Of a stretch of DNA of 64,000 bases, positions 25,459 through 36,690 are shown piece by piece; positions within the stretch are counted from its first letter, which is position 1; each line of letters begins with the position of its first letter. The notes under the pieces are model-generated. The model did no database searches. It was not told the origin of the DNA and saw only the letters and a program-made list of their open reading frames with translations. This stretch comes from Theristus sp. LFF4_11 (Eukaryota; Nematoda; Chromadorea; Monhysterida; Xyalidae), in NCBI GenBank assembly GCA_030248135.1, contig JASANC010004021.1:1-64000 (forward strand), written 5' to 3'. Both the position numbers and the translations under genes were made by a program.

Positions 25459-28400
25459 TACTTGTGTTATGTTCAATTTTCTTAGTTGTGACGGCCCTGA
25501 GTTGTGCAGGTGCATTCTGCATGACAGAAATCACTGGTGGAATTTCAGTTTCTGAAATCTGGTGTCAATGCTTTCTTGTGACCACAATCGAATCGAGTTC
25601 TGACTTACAATTTCTAAAAATACTATGTATGAACGCTGCGTGTACGTGTAAGATTGTACAATGTGCGTGTGACTAATATCTGCCGTTCGGAACTCATGTC
25701 ATATCATATCGATCATTGCAAAATCCTTGCAATTAAAAATAAGAATTCAAAAGATATGGTTTCTTTCATCACTCACTAATTCAACTGATTAGACGTGAAT
25801 AAATTTATTCCGAACATAAATTTTTGATGAATGAAATTATTTTCCATGCATTTTTGAAAACAAGATGACGAAGCAAATTTTGCATGCTCAGACATTTCGC
25901 TGTGACACACATTTGTTCATTTCCTGGTCAAAGGTCATCTAATGATCATCTGAAACGCTAAAGGAAATGAATACTGTTTATTTTTTGTCTGAATCAATGA
26001 TCGTTTGCCAAAACCTGACCCGACATAACCAGAAATCTTTTTTTTCTTACACTAAACTCTCAGGAACGTACTAATCCAAAAACAGTAGGAAATTGAGAAA
26101 TTTTTAACATAGCTCTCAAGTCTCGCGTTTTCGTTCTAATAGGCATTTGTTGATTCTAAAGATCACTTTGTTTGGCAACAGTGGTAAAATGCATAACGGA
26201 CACCCATGGAGTAAAAATATATATACAGAAGCGTAGAAATATGATCTTTTTTCTGGCTATACTGATTGAGATGATGGCCAAATATGGTACCATTCAAACT
26301 GCCGATTTTGTTGCAAATGGCTAAGCAAGCAAGATTTTGCTATCGATTCAAATCATTCCAAAACAACCCCAACCAACGTATCGGATAAAAATACCTGAAA
26401 TGGAACTTCGCATATGACAAACGTGCGCAATAGGTGAATTATTATTTTCTCGCAAGTTTCATTCCGAATAACTTGAAACGCAAGAACGCAAAAATGTTCA
26501 TCAAGAAGAAGCAATCAGCACTTTAAAGCAAACTAGAAAGCTTCAGGCGAAGACCAAAAACGTTTGGAACCGCCAAAAGACCTCATAGCGGTATATGGCA
26601 TTTACTATGGTACGGCTTTCAGATTTGCACAGAAAATTGATCTCTCCCAAGGGCATGGATTTTATTTTGCTGTTTATATTTTTCTGTGTATCTGTTGGAC
26701 ATATTTCATGCATGCCGGTGAGTGAGCTCAGAAGTCAGAAGTTGCAAGCTCACTGATGCATGCATATCGTACATTTACATTTCTTGTACTCGCCACAAAA
26801 TGCAAAACTTCTGGAATTCCAATATAACCGGCGAATGTCATACAGTTGACCAACCAATATGTCCGTTCTGTTCAAATTGCCACCAATCAGTGAGCTCCAT
26901 TTTGACCTCCGCAAAAACTTTCGCCCACTCCGCACTGTTCTGTTCGGTCTGTAATTTTCCAATTTTTATGCTAATAGCAAACATTACTTGTTCTGTCCGG
27001 TTCTGTAAAAAAATCAGTTTACGCTCAAAAGTTTACATTCCTGCCGATTTGTTGTCAATTGTGCATGACATCAAACAAGCAATGTGGCCAATCAGACCGC
27101 ATGCACAAAGGAAAAGACAATAAAACCATGCAAAATTTGTTTTTTTTAAATCTTTTTGCATCTTCAAACTGGTTTATCCCAAGTTTTTGCCATGTGTGAA
27201 ATGAAAAACATATTTTTTGTTCATCTCCGGTTCTATGTTTACAAACCATTTTGTTATCAAAGAGAATCACTGCGTAGCATAAAATACCTATGTGTTTTTA
27301 CTGCTTGTTTACACAACGTATTTTCTATGATTTTTTAGGTTCTTTTTGATAATGATGTTCAATAAAAATTTGTGGAAAACAAGTTTACTTAAAAAAACGT
27401 TTCCGAATCACCCACGCTGTATGTATTTTAGCATGTTTTCATTGGTTGTTTTTTTATAATGTTGTCACGTTTGCTTGTTTATTTTTGCTTTGAGGTTGTT
27501 GTAAGCCGTTTGTAAGCTTGTTTCAAACCTGCGTTCAGGCTGAACTGGTGTGTTGAGTTCAAATTGCGTTTTGGATCTTTCGTGTTCAACATTCATGCGC
27601 TGGTTCTTGTTGAAATAAAATGGTTTTGAAAGAAAATGGATAAATACCATGTGCGTGTTGTTTGAGTGACTGCTGATTGGCTGCTTTTTGCGCTGCAGGA
27701 TCATTCAAAGCGCTTTGTTTAAAAAAACAGCTGCACATAATCCAGGAAATGGGTTTCCCTTTGCGTACTACTTGAAGTAGTTTAGCCCATCCAAGTAAAC
27801 ATTTATAACATTAAAAAAATCCACATGTTTTTTTCAAGAAAACTTCGATATAATCGTTCAAAATTACCCATTTCTTTGTTTGTTTGTCTGAGACCACCAA
27901 CCCAAACAACTTTTTGTATGCCTCTTTTATTTCCGACAAAAACCGCTGTCGAAAACTCGATGAAACCGAATGAAAGAAAACATAAAAAGTCCAAACAGAA
28001 ACTGAAATTATTTTTGTCAAACTTAACTGGGTGTCCAATGCGCTCGTAGCAACCACAGAGCGTTGAGAAACTGAAAAAAAAAGTTTGTATGCTGAAATAA
28101 ACTTCTGGAGAATTTTGTTGGTGCACAGATAGGTTTTGTGTGCAAAAAATTGATTGCTTTTTCGTAGTACAATCATGATGTTAATTATAATTTCTTTCAA
28201 TTTTTTTTTGCACCCGCAAGACGCAACACCCATGGAAGTTGAAAAGTGCACAAACGCCGTTTTCTATGGCTCGTTTAACCGTGAAATTTCAGTAAATCAA
28301 CGTGCTGCGTTTTTTGCATGATCGCGAAGTGATTGGCTGCATTATAACCGTACGACCAACCAGCACACTGACTTTAAATCTGCCAGTTGCTGTGCACGTT

Positions 28401-31400
28401 TGTGGGTATAATGAAAAGTCACAGCAATGAAAACCGTTGGCTTGATCGATCAGTTCAATTGTACTGCCTTGAGCGTTTTTTTGCTTGGGCGCATCAGTCC
28501 ATGTATTAAAAACTCACGTCATGTTTACCGCAAAACTTTATTTTGAATGTTTCACCTGCGCAAGTGTTTCCGTTAGTGTGGGTTTCACCAATCAACAAAA
28601 ATAGTTTTGTTGTTTTTTTCACGTTGTTCATTTCACATTTACGTCAACAAAACGTTTTGACAATGCAAAATCTCCCACGCAAACTCGAAATCCTCCCACT
28701 TTTTTTCAATTCGTTGAAAATAAGCGCGCTCTTGTACCGCAAAGTTTTTTTTTGTTCGCGCAATTTTGTTGTTGTCGCGCTGTGCGCACTGCGCACTGAG
28801 TTGATTTATTGGGGGTAATTTTCAGTTTTGAGGCGAACACATTTCTGAAGAGCTGAAGTGCTTTTGGCGATAAAATGCAACACAGATTCCTGTGAAAATG
28901 AAAATCATTCGTTTTCTCAAACGTTTATTGTCAAAGGTTTTGCTGGTAGACTCAAATTTAATTTCTTGGTATGAATTGAAATAGTTTTCGAGTTTTCGAG
29001 CGAAGAAAGAGACGCACGTTGGTCTTGTGTCGTTTTTGTCAATCGTCAACATGATAGCTCAATGCCATTTGCAACTCCAGTGTTCCGGTTTCAGCCCGTT
29101 AGTTATCAAAAAGTTCCAGACGTATGCGATCTGTTTTACGCCACGGTGAAAAAACCATTCTTATGGTGCCAATTATCTCAATGCCGTTCTCGATGCCATT
29201 ATCAATATGCCGTGCCTCTCAGAAAATCTTGGCACAAAAAAATTACTCGATTTCTTCAATCACTATAAACCGTTTATTCCAAACACTTTGCCACACGTTT
29301 TTGTGTTGGTAACCACTGGTAGTCAAAAGCATTGCGCTTTTTTGGCGACCAGTGGTGTTTGGCAAAATGTTTGGAATAGTTGAACAGTTTACAGTGATGA
29401 CAACTGAAAATGGCACAGAAAATGTTACTGTGAAATACGTCTAATCGAGTCAGGTAGCAATGAGCAAAAATCTTCATGATCATCAACTCAAACAAAATGG
29501 CAGGTTATGTTGAATCATGTCCCTGTTTCGTTGTTCTCTTATTTATTTTTTAAACGCATTTCAACACTGTTTACACGGTTCACCATCGCAAGACCGATGT
29601 CCCATTGCTGTTGAGCTGTGATGTCTGGTGTGGATGATAATTTCTCGTGCTGTTGTGGTATTGTTGACAGAAACGCACAGATAATAGTTTCTTTACAACC
29701 TCAAATCCGCGTATCCAGTGTGTTCTTATCTTCCCACACAAATATGAAGTCAGGAATCGCGTTTCGGATTTTCTTGGCAGGTAAACAAACAAAAAGTTTC
29801 GCGTTTTTCAATTTTTGTTGATCCTGTGGCTCTTGAAATCGTTTTGCTCAATTTTTAGTCTTTTCATTCACATTGCACTGGATTTTGGTCAATTTCGCTG
29901 TGGCAGAAAATGTACACGGGACGTAGATTCAAAGCAAAATATACCTAAATATAAAAGAAAACGTGCGGTTTTAAAGCTTTAGTTGTGGGAAACGGCCAAA
30001 TCCCAAAAGTTAGTTCAAAACATCGACTTTTTTCAAAATTTATTTTTATGACGACTTGTCTCATTTATGACGACGTTTTGTTCTCATCTCGTGCCCTGTT
30101 ATTTTCTGTTTCCCAAGTATTGCATGTAAGTTCCACAGGTAGAGGTCGGGTCATATTTTTTAACTTGGTTGTTTCAAAGAAAAATTTACACACCCATTTG
30201 ATGTTACAGACAAAACATTCATATCCCATTTTTTGTTCAAGAAAAAATGACAAATCTTATCGCGCTTTGTTTTGTTGTTTTTCTCGGCACCACATAATTT
30301 TCTTTGGCCTAGATTTCGTCGATTTCTTATTGACAATTTTATTGTTTCAGTTACTTTGTGTGGTGGATTTCGACCCTTTTTCACAATCAAAAATCTAAAA
30401 TGCGAAGCATGCAGCTGTACGCGAGACGGAGCATCCTTCACTTTTTAGGCGCATGTTTACCCCATTTGTGAGCAGTGCCACGCTTTGACTTTTTCTTTTC
30501 AAATTTGAAACGTAAAAATTCGTCGAAATGCTAAAATTTAAAAATGAGCCGAAATAGCGAAGGAAACTAAACTCTTTTTGAGTCTGCTACGCATCATAAA
30601 AACCCGAAAACGAGACTTTCACTCCCCCTGAGATGCCGACAGGGTGATAATGAATTGAATGTGACTTTGTGCTGAGCAGATCGCTGCAACCACGTAAACT
30701 GTGATAACAACAAGAAAACATTCGCGTGTCTGTCTTTGAGTTTTGTACATGTCGTCATATATTTTGTACTATTGAGATTGACTACAAAAATACCGCTTTT
30801 TAATCTCATGCTACAAATGGAGAAAACCTGGCATCGGTGTTTCAGTCTGGTAACTTGGGAAGTGGGAGCGTTCGGCAACTACAATGTATTTTAATAGCAA
30901 AACTGAAAAGCTCCTAAACTTTTGCGTCGCCGTAAATTGTTGAATTGAAGCACTGCAACCGTACTCTCTAATCAGTAGAGGAATACGGTACTTAAGCTTA
31001 GAATACAGTAGCAGTTATAGCAGTTACTGTACTCAGCTGTAGTTTTATATATTCATCTTTTGCAAACTGAGACGCCGATGCAGTAAAATGCTGCATTATG
31101 CGCACATTTTATGTTCTGTTGTTGCTTACATGCACGCACGCATGGGATGTGTGTGACCTCTATGTTGTGCATATGTTGTGTATGTCATGCCTTGCTGAAA
31201 CCGTCCATATGTTGCATGTTTTAAAACATTAAAGTTCTGATTCACTTGGCCCAGCCTAGACGTACACAGTTTCACAATGTTGTTTTTCCGTACTTTTTTA
31301 TCCGTTCATCATAGACTGGGTTTGGTTTTGTAGTGTTTTTTTTTGCTTTTTTCTTCTCAAAATAGATAATAAACCTGTGCGTGTGAAAGTTTATTTTCTG

Positions 31401-32871
31401 GTGATTTTTTGTAAAATTTATAATATGTTTTTTTACCTGTCACTTGTTTTCGCGGCATGTGGAGCTATAAAAAGAATAAAGGATACGGGTTCGAGACTGG
31501 AAGAAGCCAAATTTGCCACAAAAGGGTGTGTGACTTCAATCAAGCTCCTTCTCAATCAAGCCCCTTCCCTTTCATTCTTTTTTAGTTCATAGTTCATAAT
31601 ATTCTGCAAAAAAGTAGAAGTTTAAAGAAGTATTTTAAGAAACGTGCTGTAATTCAAGTGCTAAATGAAAAGAGGCAGAGCAGGAAGCGAAAGTTTTAGT
31701 CTTTAGAAAATTTACAAACCCGGTTTCAAAAGTGAAAAACTTTGTCGGACAATTTGCGTATGTCCAATTTATTTTTGTTATTATTCTGGAAAAAAAGCAC
31801 ACGCACACAGCACGCACGATGATACATTTTATTATGTTTTTTTTCAACAATTGTTGCTGTTCGTGTGTGTTACGTGCACGGGAATTTTCTTGTTGATCGA
31901 AACCACATGATGCCACGTAAACAAGTCGACGCCGTTCAGCCTTTTTTATTTTCTTAAAAACTTTCTTTTGCTCTGGTGAAGTTTCTGTGAGAAGCAACAG
32001 TTGCATGAGTCAACCTTGGGTTTTTTTATTTTGTTTGTGTTACAGGTTGAGCACAAATCAATCAACGCATCAATTTCAAATGAAACCAAAAGCTTTTTAA
32101 AAAGAGATTATGCTCGTTTTTGTCGTCGAATTTTTTGCCTTTTTTGCATCATGTACACGGTATCTATACACGGTATCTCCTTGCTTCGTTTGTTGAACAT
32201 ACAGCAACAAAATTTTCCGCTTCGCTTAATTTGTCGTAGCTTGAACAAACATTAATGATGTGTGAAAAATAGCTGCGCTTATTATTTTCCGGATGTTACT
32301 TACACTCATGGTTTTTGTTTTCTTACATGTGGATGTGACTGCACAAAAGTGGGTGTGCGTGTGCCTAATTTTTCCTCTTTGGTCGAAAAAATGCAGCAGC
32401 AAGCAATGTTTGCTTCATGTGTAAAACAGCGGATAATAAAAACAATAAAAATGTTAATACAAGATAAAAATGGCGCGGTCATTTTCGAAGCGAACTGAAG
32501 TGCCATGCCATCTGACGCGTTTCATGTGCATTTTTCATCGTTTTTCGGTTGTCCACGAGCATTTTTTATTATTATATTGGTTGCCATTTTCACAGTCTCT
32601 AAAGCCACGTGCGAGAAACAAACATGCCACATGTCACAATTGTTGTCGGAACACTACACTGCTCTAGTTTTCTTATTTTGTTGCAGTTTCTGTTGTTCTT
32701 CTGCTTTTCATCGTGATACCGTTGGGGTTTCTTTCAGATGTGCTTTCCACTCTTTGAATTTTCGGATATCTTTTCGCCGCTATGAATGAGCTGTTATTAA
32801 AATTTTTGTTCCTCGGGTATTTTTTATTCTTGAGTCAGGGAATTTAGCAGGCTACTTGAAAGTAACAGATA

Positions 32872-33135
32872 CGGAATGGCCGAGTAAACATGGCAGCTTT
32901 TTTCAGGGTGCAAGGAGCGCGCGAAATTTGAATGACAGAAAAAAGACGTTCAGAAACCAGATTGTGTGCCAAATTTGACGCGTTCATTTAGACTAATGGA
33001 TTCTTCGCTATTCTGTTCATTCTTTCTCCCTTGTACACATGAATAGGAATTATATTGGCATTTTTAAAAAAAGACATCTCCTAGTCTGCGACTGATCCCG
33101 CCTTGATGGACTGCCTTATTTATTCGGCCATACTG
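32872..33135. mobile_element. 264-bp MITE, CAGTATGGCCG family (left arm only)
   Basis: The ends are CGGAATGGCCGAGTAAA and the inverse of CAGTATGGCCGAATAAA, with TA at 32,870-32,871 and 33,136-33,137. The right arm is empty at the matching position (near 37,690). It is the same family as 5062-5324 in opposite orientation. Confidence 0.88.
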
Positions 33136-34129
33136 TACGTGTATTGCGGCTCGATTAATTGTTGCGTTGATCAGATCACTAAACATTACTTAATTAAACA
33201 ATTCTTATTAAAAGCACAATGTTTTACAATTATTGAATGCTGTGCTTTATTTCTGAAAAAAATCTTCATTTATCAAGAAAATGGTTTATTGTTCCACACA
33301 ACTTATGTATTTTCACCTTTTCTGTCATATGATTTTCGAATGCAAAGAGTATTGATTTTTCGGCTTAATAAATAGCCCCATACAGCACATGTCCATTTCC
33401 ATACATGTTTTATACTCAAACTTTTATTTGCTCACAGCATTACGATTCATTTTGATGTTGATTTGGAGGTTTGCTCTTATTTACAAGCTGAAAACCGCCT
33501 TTTCCGTAGAAACGAACACGAGACATTTTCGTAAAGTGAGAAATTTGCAAGGTGCGGTTGATTTTGTCCACCAGTAAGTGCTTTTCTCTCGGCTTCAGCT
33601 TGGCAACAGCGATAAATTAACCGTTTTTTAATGCAAAATAACCGTATCAGCTGGCTTTTAAGTTCTCTTTTGTTCACACCGGAAATAACGGTTGCCTTGG
33701 AAATAAAACTGGATTCAAAGAACGGCTTTTTGCTGTTTTTTTATGTTCATTACTTCATTGTACCATCTGAAATTGGTTTCGGATAGAGACCTGAGAATAA
33801 AAGCAGAAGGTGGGCTTATTAAGCTAGCTGATGTCGGAATTGAAAAGTTGAAATCGGTTTTGTGTGCCCCCATTTTGCAGTGCACCTACGATAGAATTCC
33901 GTTCCGTTCAGGAATCTTTCTTGAATTTTGAACGATGATTGGCTAAATGAGTTTCGTCAGTGGTCAGTTCTTTTTATTCTTTTTTCATGATCATTTACTG
34001 GAGATCGATTGGAGTTGGAGATCGGGCAAATAAATCAAAGAAAACAAAAAAATGTTTGGTTTACTTTCAGAAAACACACATCTTCATAAAACAAACTTGA
34101 AGCAATCGGATTTTGCGTGCATACCTGAA

Positions 34130-34345
34130 ATGACGATGGCGATTTGTCGAATATTTATTTTCTTACTTTTATTGGTGACGATTTCGTTGGCACAATGGGA
34201 CGGTGCACCATGGGAAACGACCACCATTGATCCAACAACACTGTTACTTTGTTTCTTTTTTTGTTTTTATTTTTACTTTTGTTTGATTGATCTTTCCACA
34301 AGGACGTCATATTTGCTGCCGCTGCGCCAGCACAAAAAAAACTAA
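34130..34345 (+). CDS. Putative small secreted peptide, left-arm copy (shortened)
   Basis: The ATG at 34,130 opens a clear signal peptide (hydrophobic FIFLLLLVTISLA, then QWDGAPW). Exon 1 is 34130-34242, and exon 2 starts at 34,303 after a 60-bp intron. In this arm the exon 2 donor seen in the right arm is deleted, so translation stops directly after QHKKN at 34,343-34,345. The matching third exon sequence still lies just downstream but is no longer joined. Donor 1 is GTTACT here and GTTAGT in the right arm; the intron is a multiple of three, so retention would also stay open. No homologue recognised. A 3' splice-like TTTACTTTCAG lies upstream of the ATG. Confidence 0.5.
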   Translation: MTMAICRIFIFLLLLVTISLAQWDGAPWETTTIDPTTLLLCFFFCFYFYFCLIDLSTRTSYLLPLRQHKKN

Positions 34346-34475
34346 TTTTGCTTGAAAATAAGCAAAATTCGTAATTTTTGCAGCAAAAATAAAGAAATTA
34401 GGTCATAATTAATGAAACTTTGCTCATTTGAGTTGTTGATTTTTTTGAAAGAAAATTTGGATATCTTAGCTACAT

Positions 34476-35040
34476 GTGCAACCGAAATAGTGAATAAACG
34501 GCGCAAAAATATGGCTCTTATGTACTTGTATCCGTGTGCCATATCAGAAACTTGAAAATAGTTGTGAAGCAAAAAAGTTTCTCACTGCTTACACAAAGCC
34601 ATATTCCTCCTTTTATATGCGTCCTCCGCATTTTTAGATAATATTACTCAAGGCAAGTTCTAGTCCAAACACCGTGCATTCGTGTTTCCCAAGCACCACA
34701 CACCAGCGCCACGCCACGAGTCACCCGCTTTGCGTGCGCGCGTTTTCCGCATACCACCAACACCCCCCCCCCTCCCCGCACCTCGTCTAATGTCCTTCTC
34801 CACCTTCAGTGCGATTGTGTCGTTGCGCGCGTTGCGAATCTCCACACGCAGCACGTGCTCACGGTCTCTGCTCTTCAGCACGTTCACTGAGAACGCAAAC
34901 GGCCGATCCGGCCTCACCGTGCTCGGCGCCACCAGCAGAAAGCTGCCGGGCCTGCAAACAACTCGGGTTTTGTTGATGAATTTGCCGGTTTCGCAGGCAA
35001 ACGTCACAACACGTGGCGTTGATATTCCACTTTTATCAAT
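34476..35040. other. Left-arm-only segment beside the palindrome centre
   Basis: About 565 bp lie between sequences that are only some 20-30 bp apart in the right arm (around 36,330-36,350). No terminal inverted repeats or clear target duplication were seen. It carries the GC-rich macroglobulin-like exon on the - strand, in contrast to its AT-rich surroundings. Confidence 0.6.
34782..34951 (-). pseudogene. Stray exon resembling the first macroglobulin domain of A2M/TEP/CD109 proteins
   Basis: On the - strand a 170-bp open stretch lies between a good acceptor (GTTTGCAG, 34,952-34,959) and a possible GT donor (34,780-34,781). It encodes GSFLLVAPSTVRPDRPFAFS and then VNVLKSRDREHVLRVEIR, which has the layout of an MG1 domain at the start of alpha-2-macroglobulin or thioester proteins (SYLVTAP...RPG...). 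No further exons of such a gene are present on either side, so this is probably an exon carried here by rearrangement. Family recognition is by pattern and moderately sure. Confidence 0.5.
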
Positions 35041-35071
35041 CAGCTAATAATATGGGTCGGTCTCAAATGGG

Positions 35072-35218
35072 CCAGACTCAATCTGGCTCCGGTCTCAATC
35101 GGGCCAGTTTCAATCTGGCTCGGCTCAATCTGGCTCGGCTCAATCTGGCTCGGCTCAATCGGGCTCGGCTCAATCGGGCTCGGCTTAATCTGGCTTGTTT
35201 CAATCTGGCCAGACAGAA
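35072..35218 (+). repeat. 15-bp minisatellite, left inner arm end
   Basis: Tandem and degenerate units of CTCGGCTCAATCTGG (variants with CAATCGGG). The reverse complement is found at 36,160-36,312, so the array forms the inner tip of both arms. Confidence 0.9.
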
Positions 35219-35227
35219 TTTTTTATT

Positions 35228-36148
35228 GCATGCGTGTGTGCACTACACACGCTCTCGGGGGAGAAGTAAAACGCACACACACAAACACACACGTGGCGGA
35301 CAATAATGATCTGTTTCTTGACACGTACAGTAACAAGTAAAAAACAATGGCATGACTTGCACCTTGTACAGCGGTGCGCACATGAGTGCACAGAAAAGCG
35401 ATGAACACGATGTGTAAATTTAGAGCATTTACAACAGAATAATCCACAATGTGCACTTTTTGTGCATCTTGTATAATGTTTTTTCAAAAGATTTTGCATC
35501 CATCCTTCATCAATTTTTTGAATTGAGTAAGAAACTTCGTTTATTTGCGTGAAATTCGTTCTGTCCAGTAGTTTTCCCACTTTTTTAATCAAAATTGTTA
35601 TCAAACTTTTGGTTTCGGTTGAATTTTCTGTCGTTTATTTGGAGTGCAGTAAATTTTCAGCTGTTTCTGAACCCGAAGCGTGTCAACATCTAACAACAAT
35701 GGCGTGCATTCTTCAACAACAACGCCAAAATTCTTCGTGGATCACTGGTCGGTGCACACCAGATTGGCTGAAAACGAGTCGCGAACAAACAATGAAGTGG
35801 AGGCGTGGCACCGCAAGTTGTCTTCACGTCTTTCTGCGGATCATCCGTCGTTGTGAAAGTTGATGGACGCTGTCTTATACAGTTCGTTATTCTCTCTTTG
35901 TTGCTTTCTTGTTTTTTCCGTCTCTCGATAACTTCTCATTTCGTGTCTTTATGAAAAATCTATGTTCAGATTTGAAATCATGACAAACAATTGGTCAGGA
36001 AAGGTAAAAGAAGTGTAAAAATTGGTTCAATATAACTCGAAAAATATGCATTCTTGCAGAAACCAAGGCAAAAAGGGAAACCAAAAAGCGTTTATTTGAT
36101 TACATTCCCACAATTTTATGACATAAATAGAAGACACACACAAAGGTA
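35228..36148. other. Central spacer of the palindrome
   Basis: About 920 bp are unique to the centre and not mirrored. It starts with CA/GT-rich sequence (35,230-35,300) and contains a MULE-transposase-like fragment on the + strand. No complete gene was seen. Confidence 0.7.
35671..35856 (+). pseudogene. Fragment of a MULE-type transposase (C-terminal part)
   Basis: An open frame ending at TGA 35,854-35,856 encodes FFVDHWSVHTRLAENESRTN and continues NEVEAWHRKLSS...DHPSL. The pattern RTNN-x-E-x-WH-R near a W and before HPS is characteristic of the C-terminal region of Mutator-like/FLYWCH-associated transposases. The catalytic part is absent and no terminal repeats were identified, so it is a remnant or an exon of a split gene. 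Confidence 0.6.
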
Positions 36149-36159
36149 TAATAAAATAT

Positions 36160-36312
36160 TCTGTCTGGCCAGATTGAAACAAGCCAGATTAAGCCGAGCC
36201 CGATTGAGCCGAGCCCGATTGAGCCGAGCCAGATTGAGCCGAGCCAGATTGAGCCGAGCCAGATTGAAACTGGCCCGATTGAGACCGGAGCCAGATTGAG
36301 TCTGGCCAGTTT
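36160..36312 (-). repeat. 15-bp minisatellite, right inner arm end
   Basis: Mirror of 35,072-35,218: units of GAGCCGAGCCAGATT and variants. Unit number and order are nearly the same in the two arms. Confidence 0.9.
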
Positions 36313-36406
36313 GAGACGATCCCAATAATATCTGTCCAAAAATTTCTAGCTAGATATCCAAATTTTTCTTTCAAAAAAATCAACAACTCAAATGAGCAAA
36401 GTTTCA

Positions 36407-36690
36407 TTAATTATGACCTAATTTCTTTATTTTTGCTGCAAAACTTACGAATTTTGCTTATTTTCAAACAAAATTACTTACAGTTTTTTTTGTGCTGACG
36501 CAGCGGCAGCAAATATGACGTCCTTGTGGAAAGATCAAACAAAAGTAAAAATAAAAACAAAAAAGAAACAAACTAACAGTGTTGTTGGATCAATGGTGGT
36601 CGTTTCCCATGGTGCACCGTCCCATTGTGCCAACGAAATCGTCGCCAATAAAAGTAAGAAAATAAATATTCGACAAATCGCCATCGTCAT
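36407..36690 (-). CDS. Putative small secreted peptide, right-arm copy (intact)
   Basis: Three exons on the - strand, 36578-36690, 36482-36522 and 36407-36435, sum to 183 bp and give a 60-residue peptide. Introns are 55 and 46 bp with GTTAGT...CACAAG and GTAAGT...TTTGCAG borders. The N-terminus is a strong signal peptide (FIFLLLLATISLA), and cleavage would leave about 38 residues beginning QWDGAPWETTT and ending in a lysine-rich tail (QHKKNSKIKKLGHN). There are no cysteines in the mature part. No family is recognised; a secreted peptide or peptide hormone-like product is inference. Transcription runs toward the palindrome centre, opposite to the left-arm copy. Confidence 0.55.

Larger units (their letters stand above)
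21892..34129. other. Long non-coding part of the left arm
   Basis: About 12 kb of AT-rich DNA without a convincing conserved exon. Many short open frames recur in the right arm, but only because the arms are recent duplicates; several are broken there by small indels. The stretch contains two MITEs and many copies of a CTGATTGG motif. The part from about 22,687 to 23,268 is missing from the right arm, where the Penelope-like element sits instead. Confidence 0.6.
11594..35227 (+). repeat. Left arm of the giant inverted repeat
   Basis: Reading rightward from 11,594, this sequence is the reverse complement of the region reading leftward from 64,000. The match continues, apart from discrete insertions, to 35,227 and 36,149. 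The same reading frames recur on opposite strands throughout: ANKRD27 exons, the secreted peptide gene and many neutral open frames. Because the right arm is cut by the window edge, the true outer boundary of this arm may lie to the left of 11,594. Confidence 0.95.

Noticed and set aside
26722..27123. 133-residue open frame with many cysteines on the + strand
   Set aside because: The matching right-arm frame is broken by small changes, there is no domain or splice context, and the frame is one of many that survive only because the arms are recent copies.
33743..33931. 62-residue open frame conserved in both arms with a 3-bp indel
   Set aside because: Frame-keeping indel noted, but the frame has a non-conserved hydrophobic start, no family match and no clear exon borders; one indel is not enough.
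35200..35604. 134-residue - strand frame with repeated cysteines in the spacer
   Set aside because: It is translated from CA/GT-rich simple sequence and overlaps the arm tip; no signal peptide, domain or splice signals.
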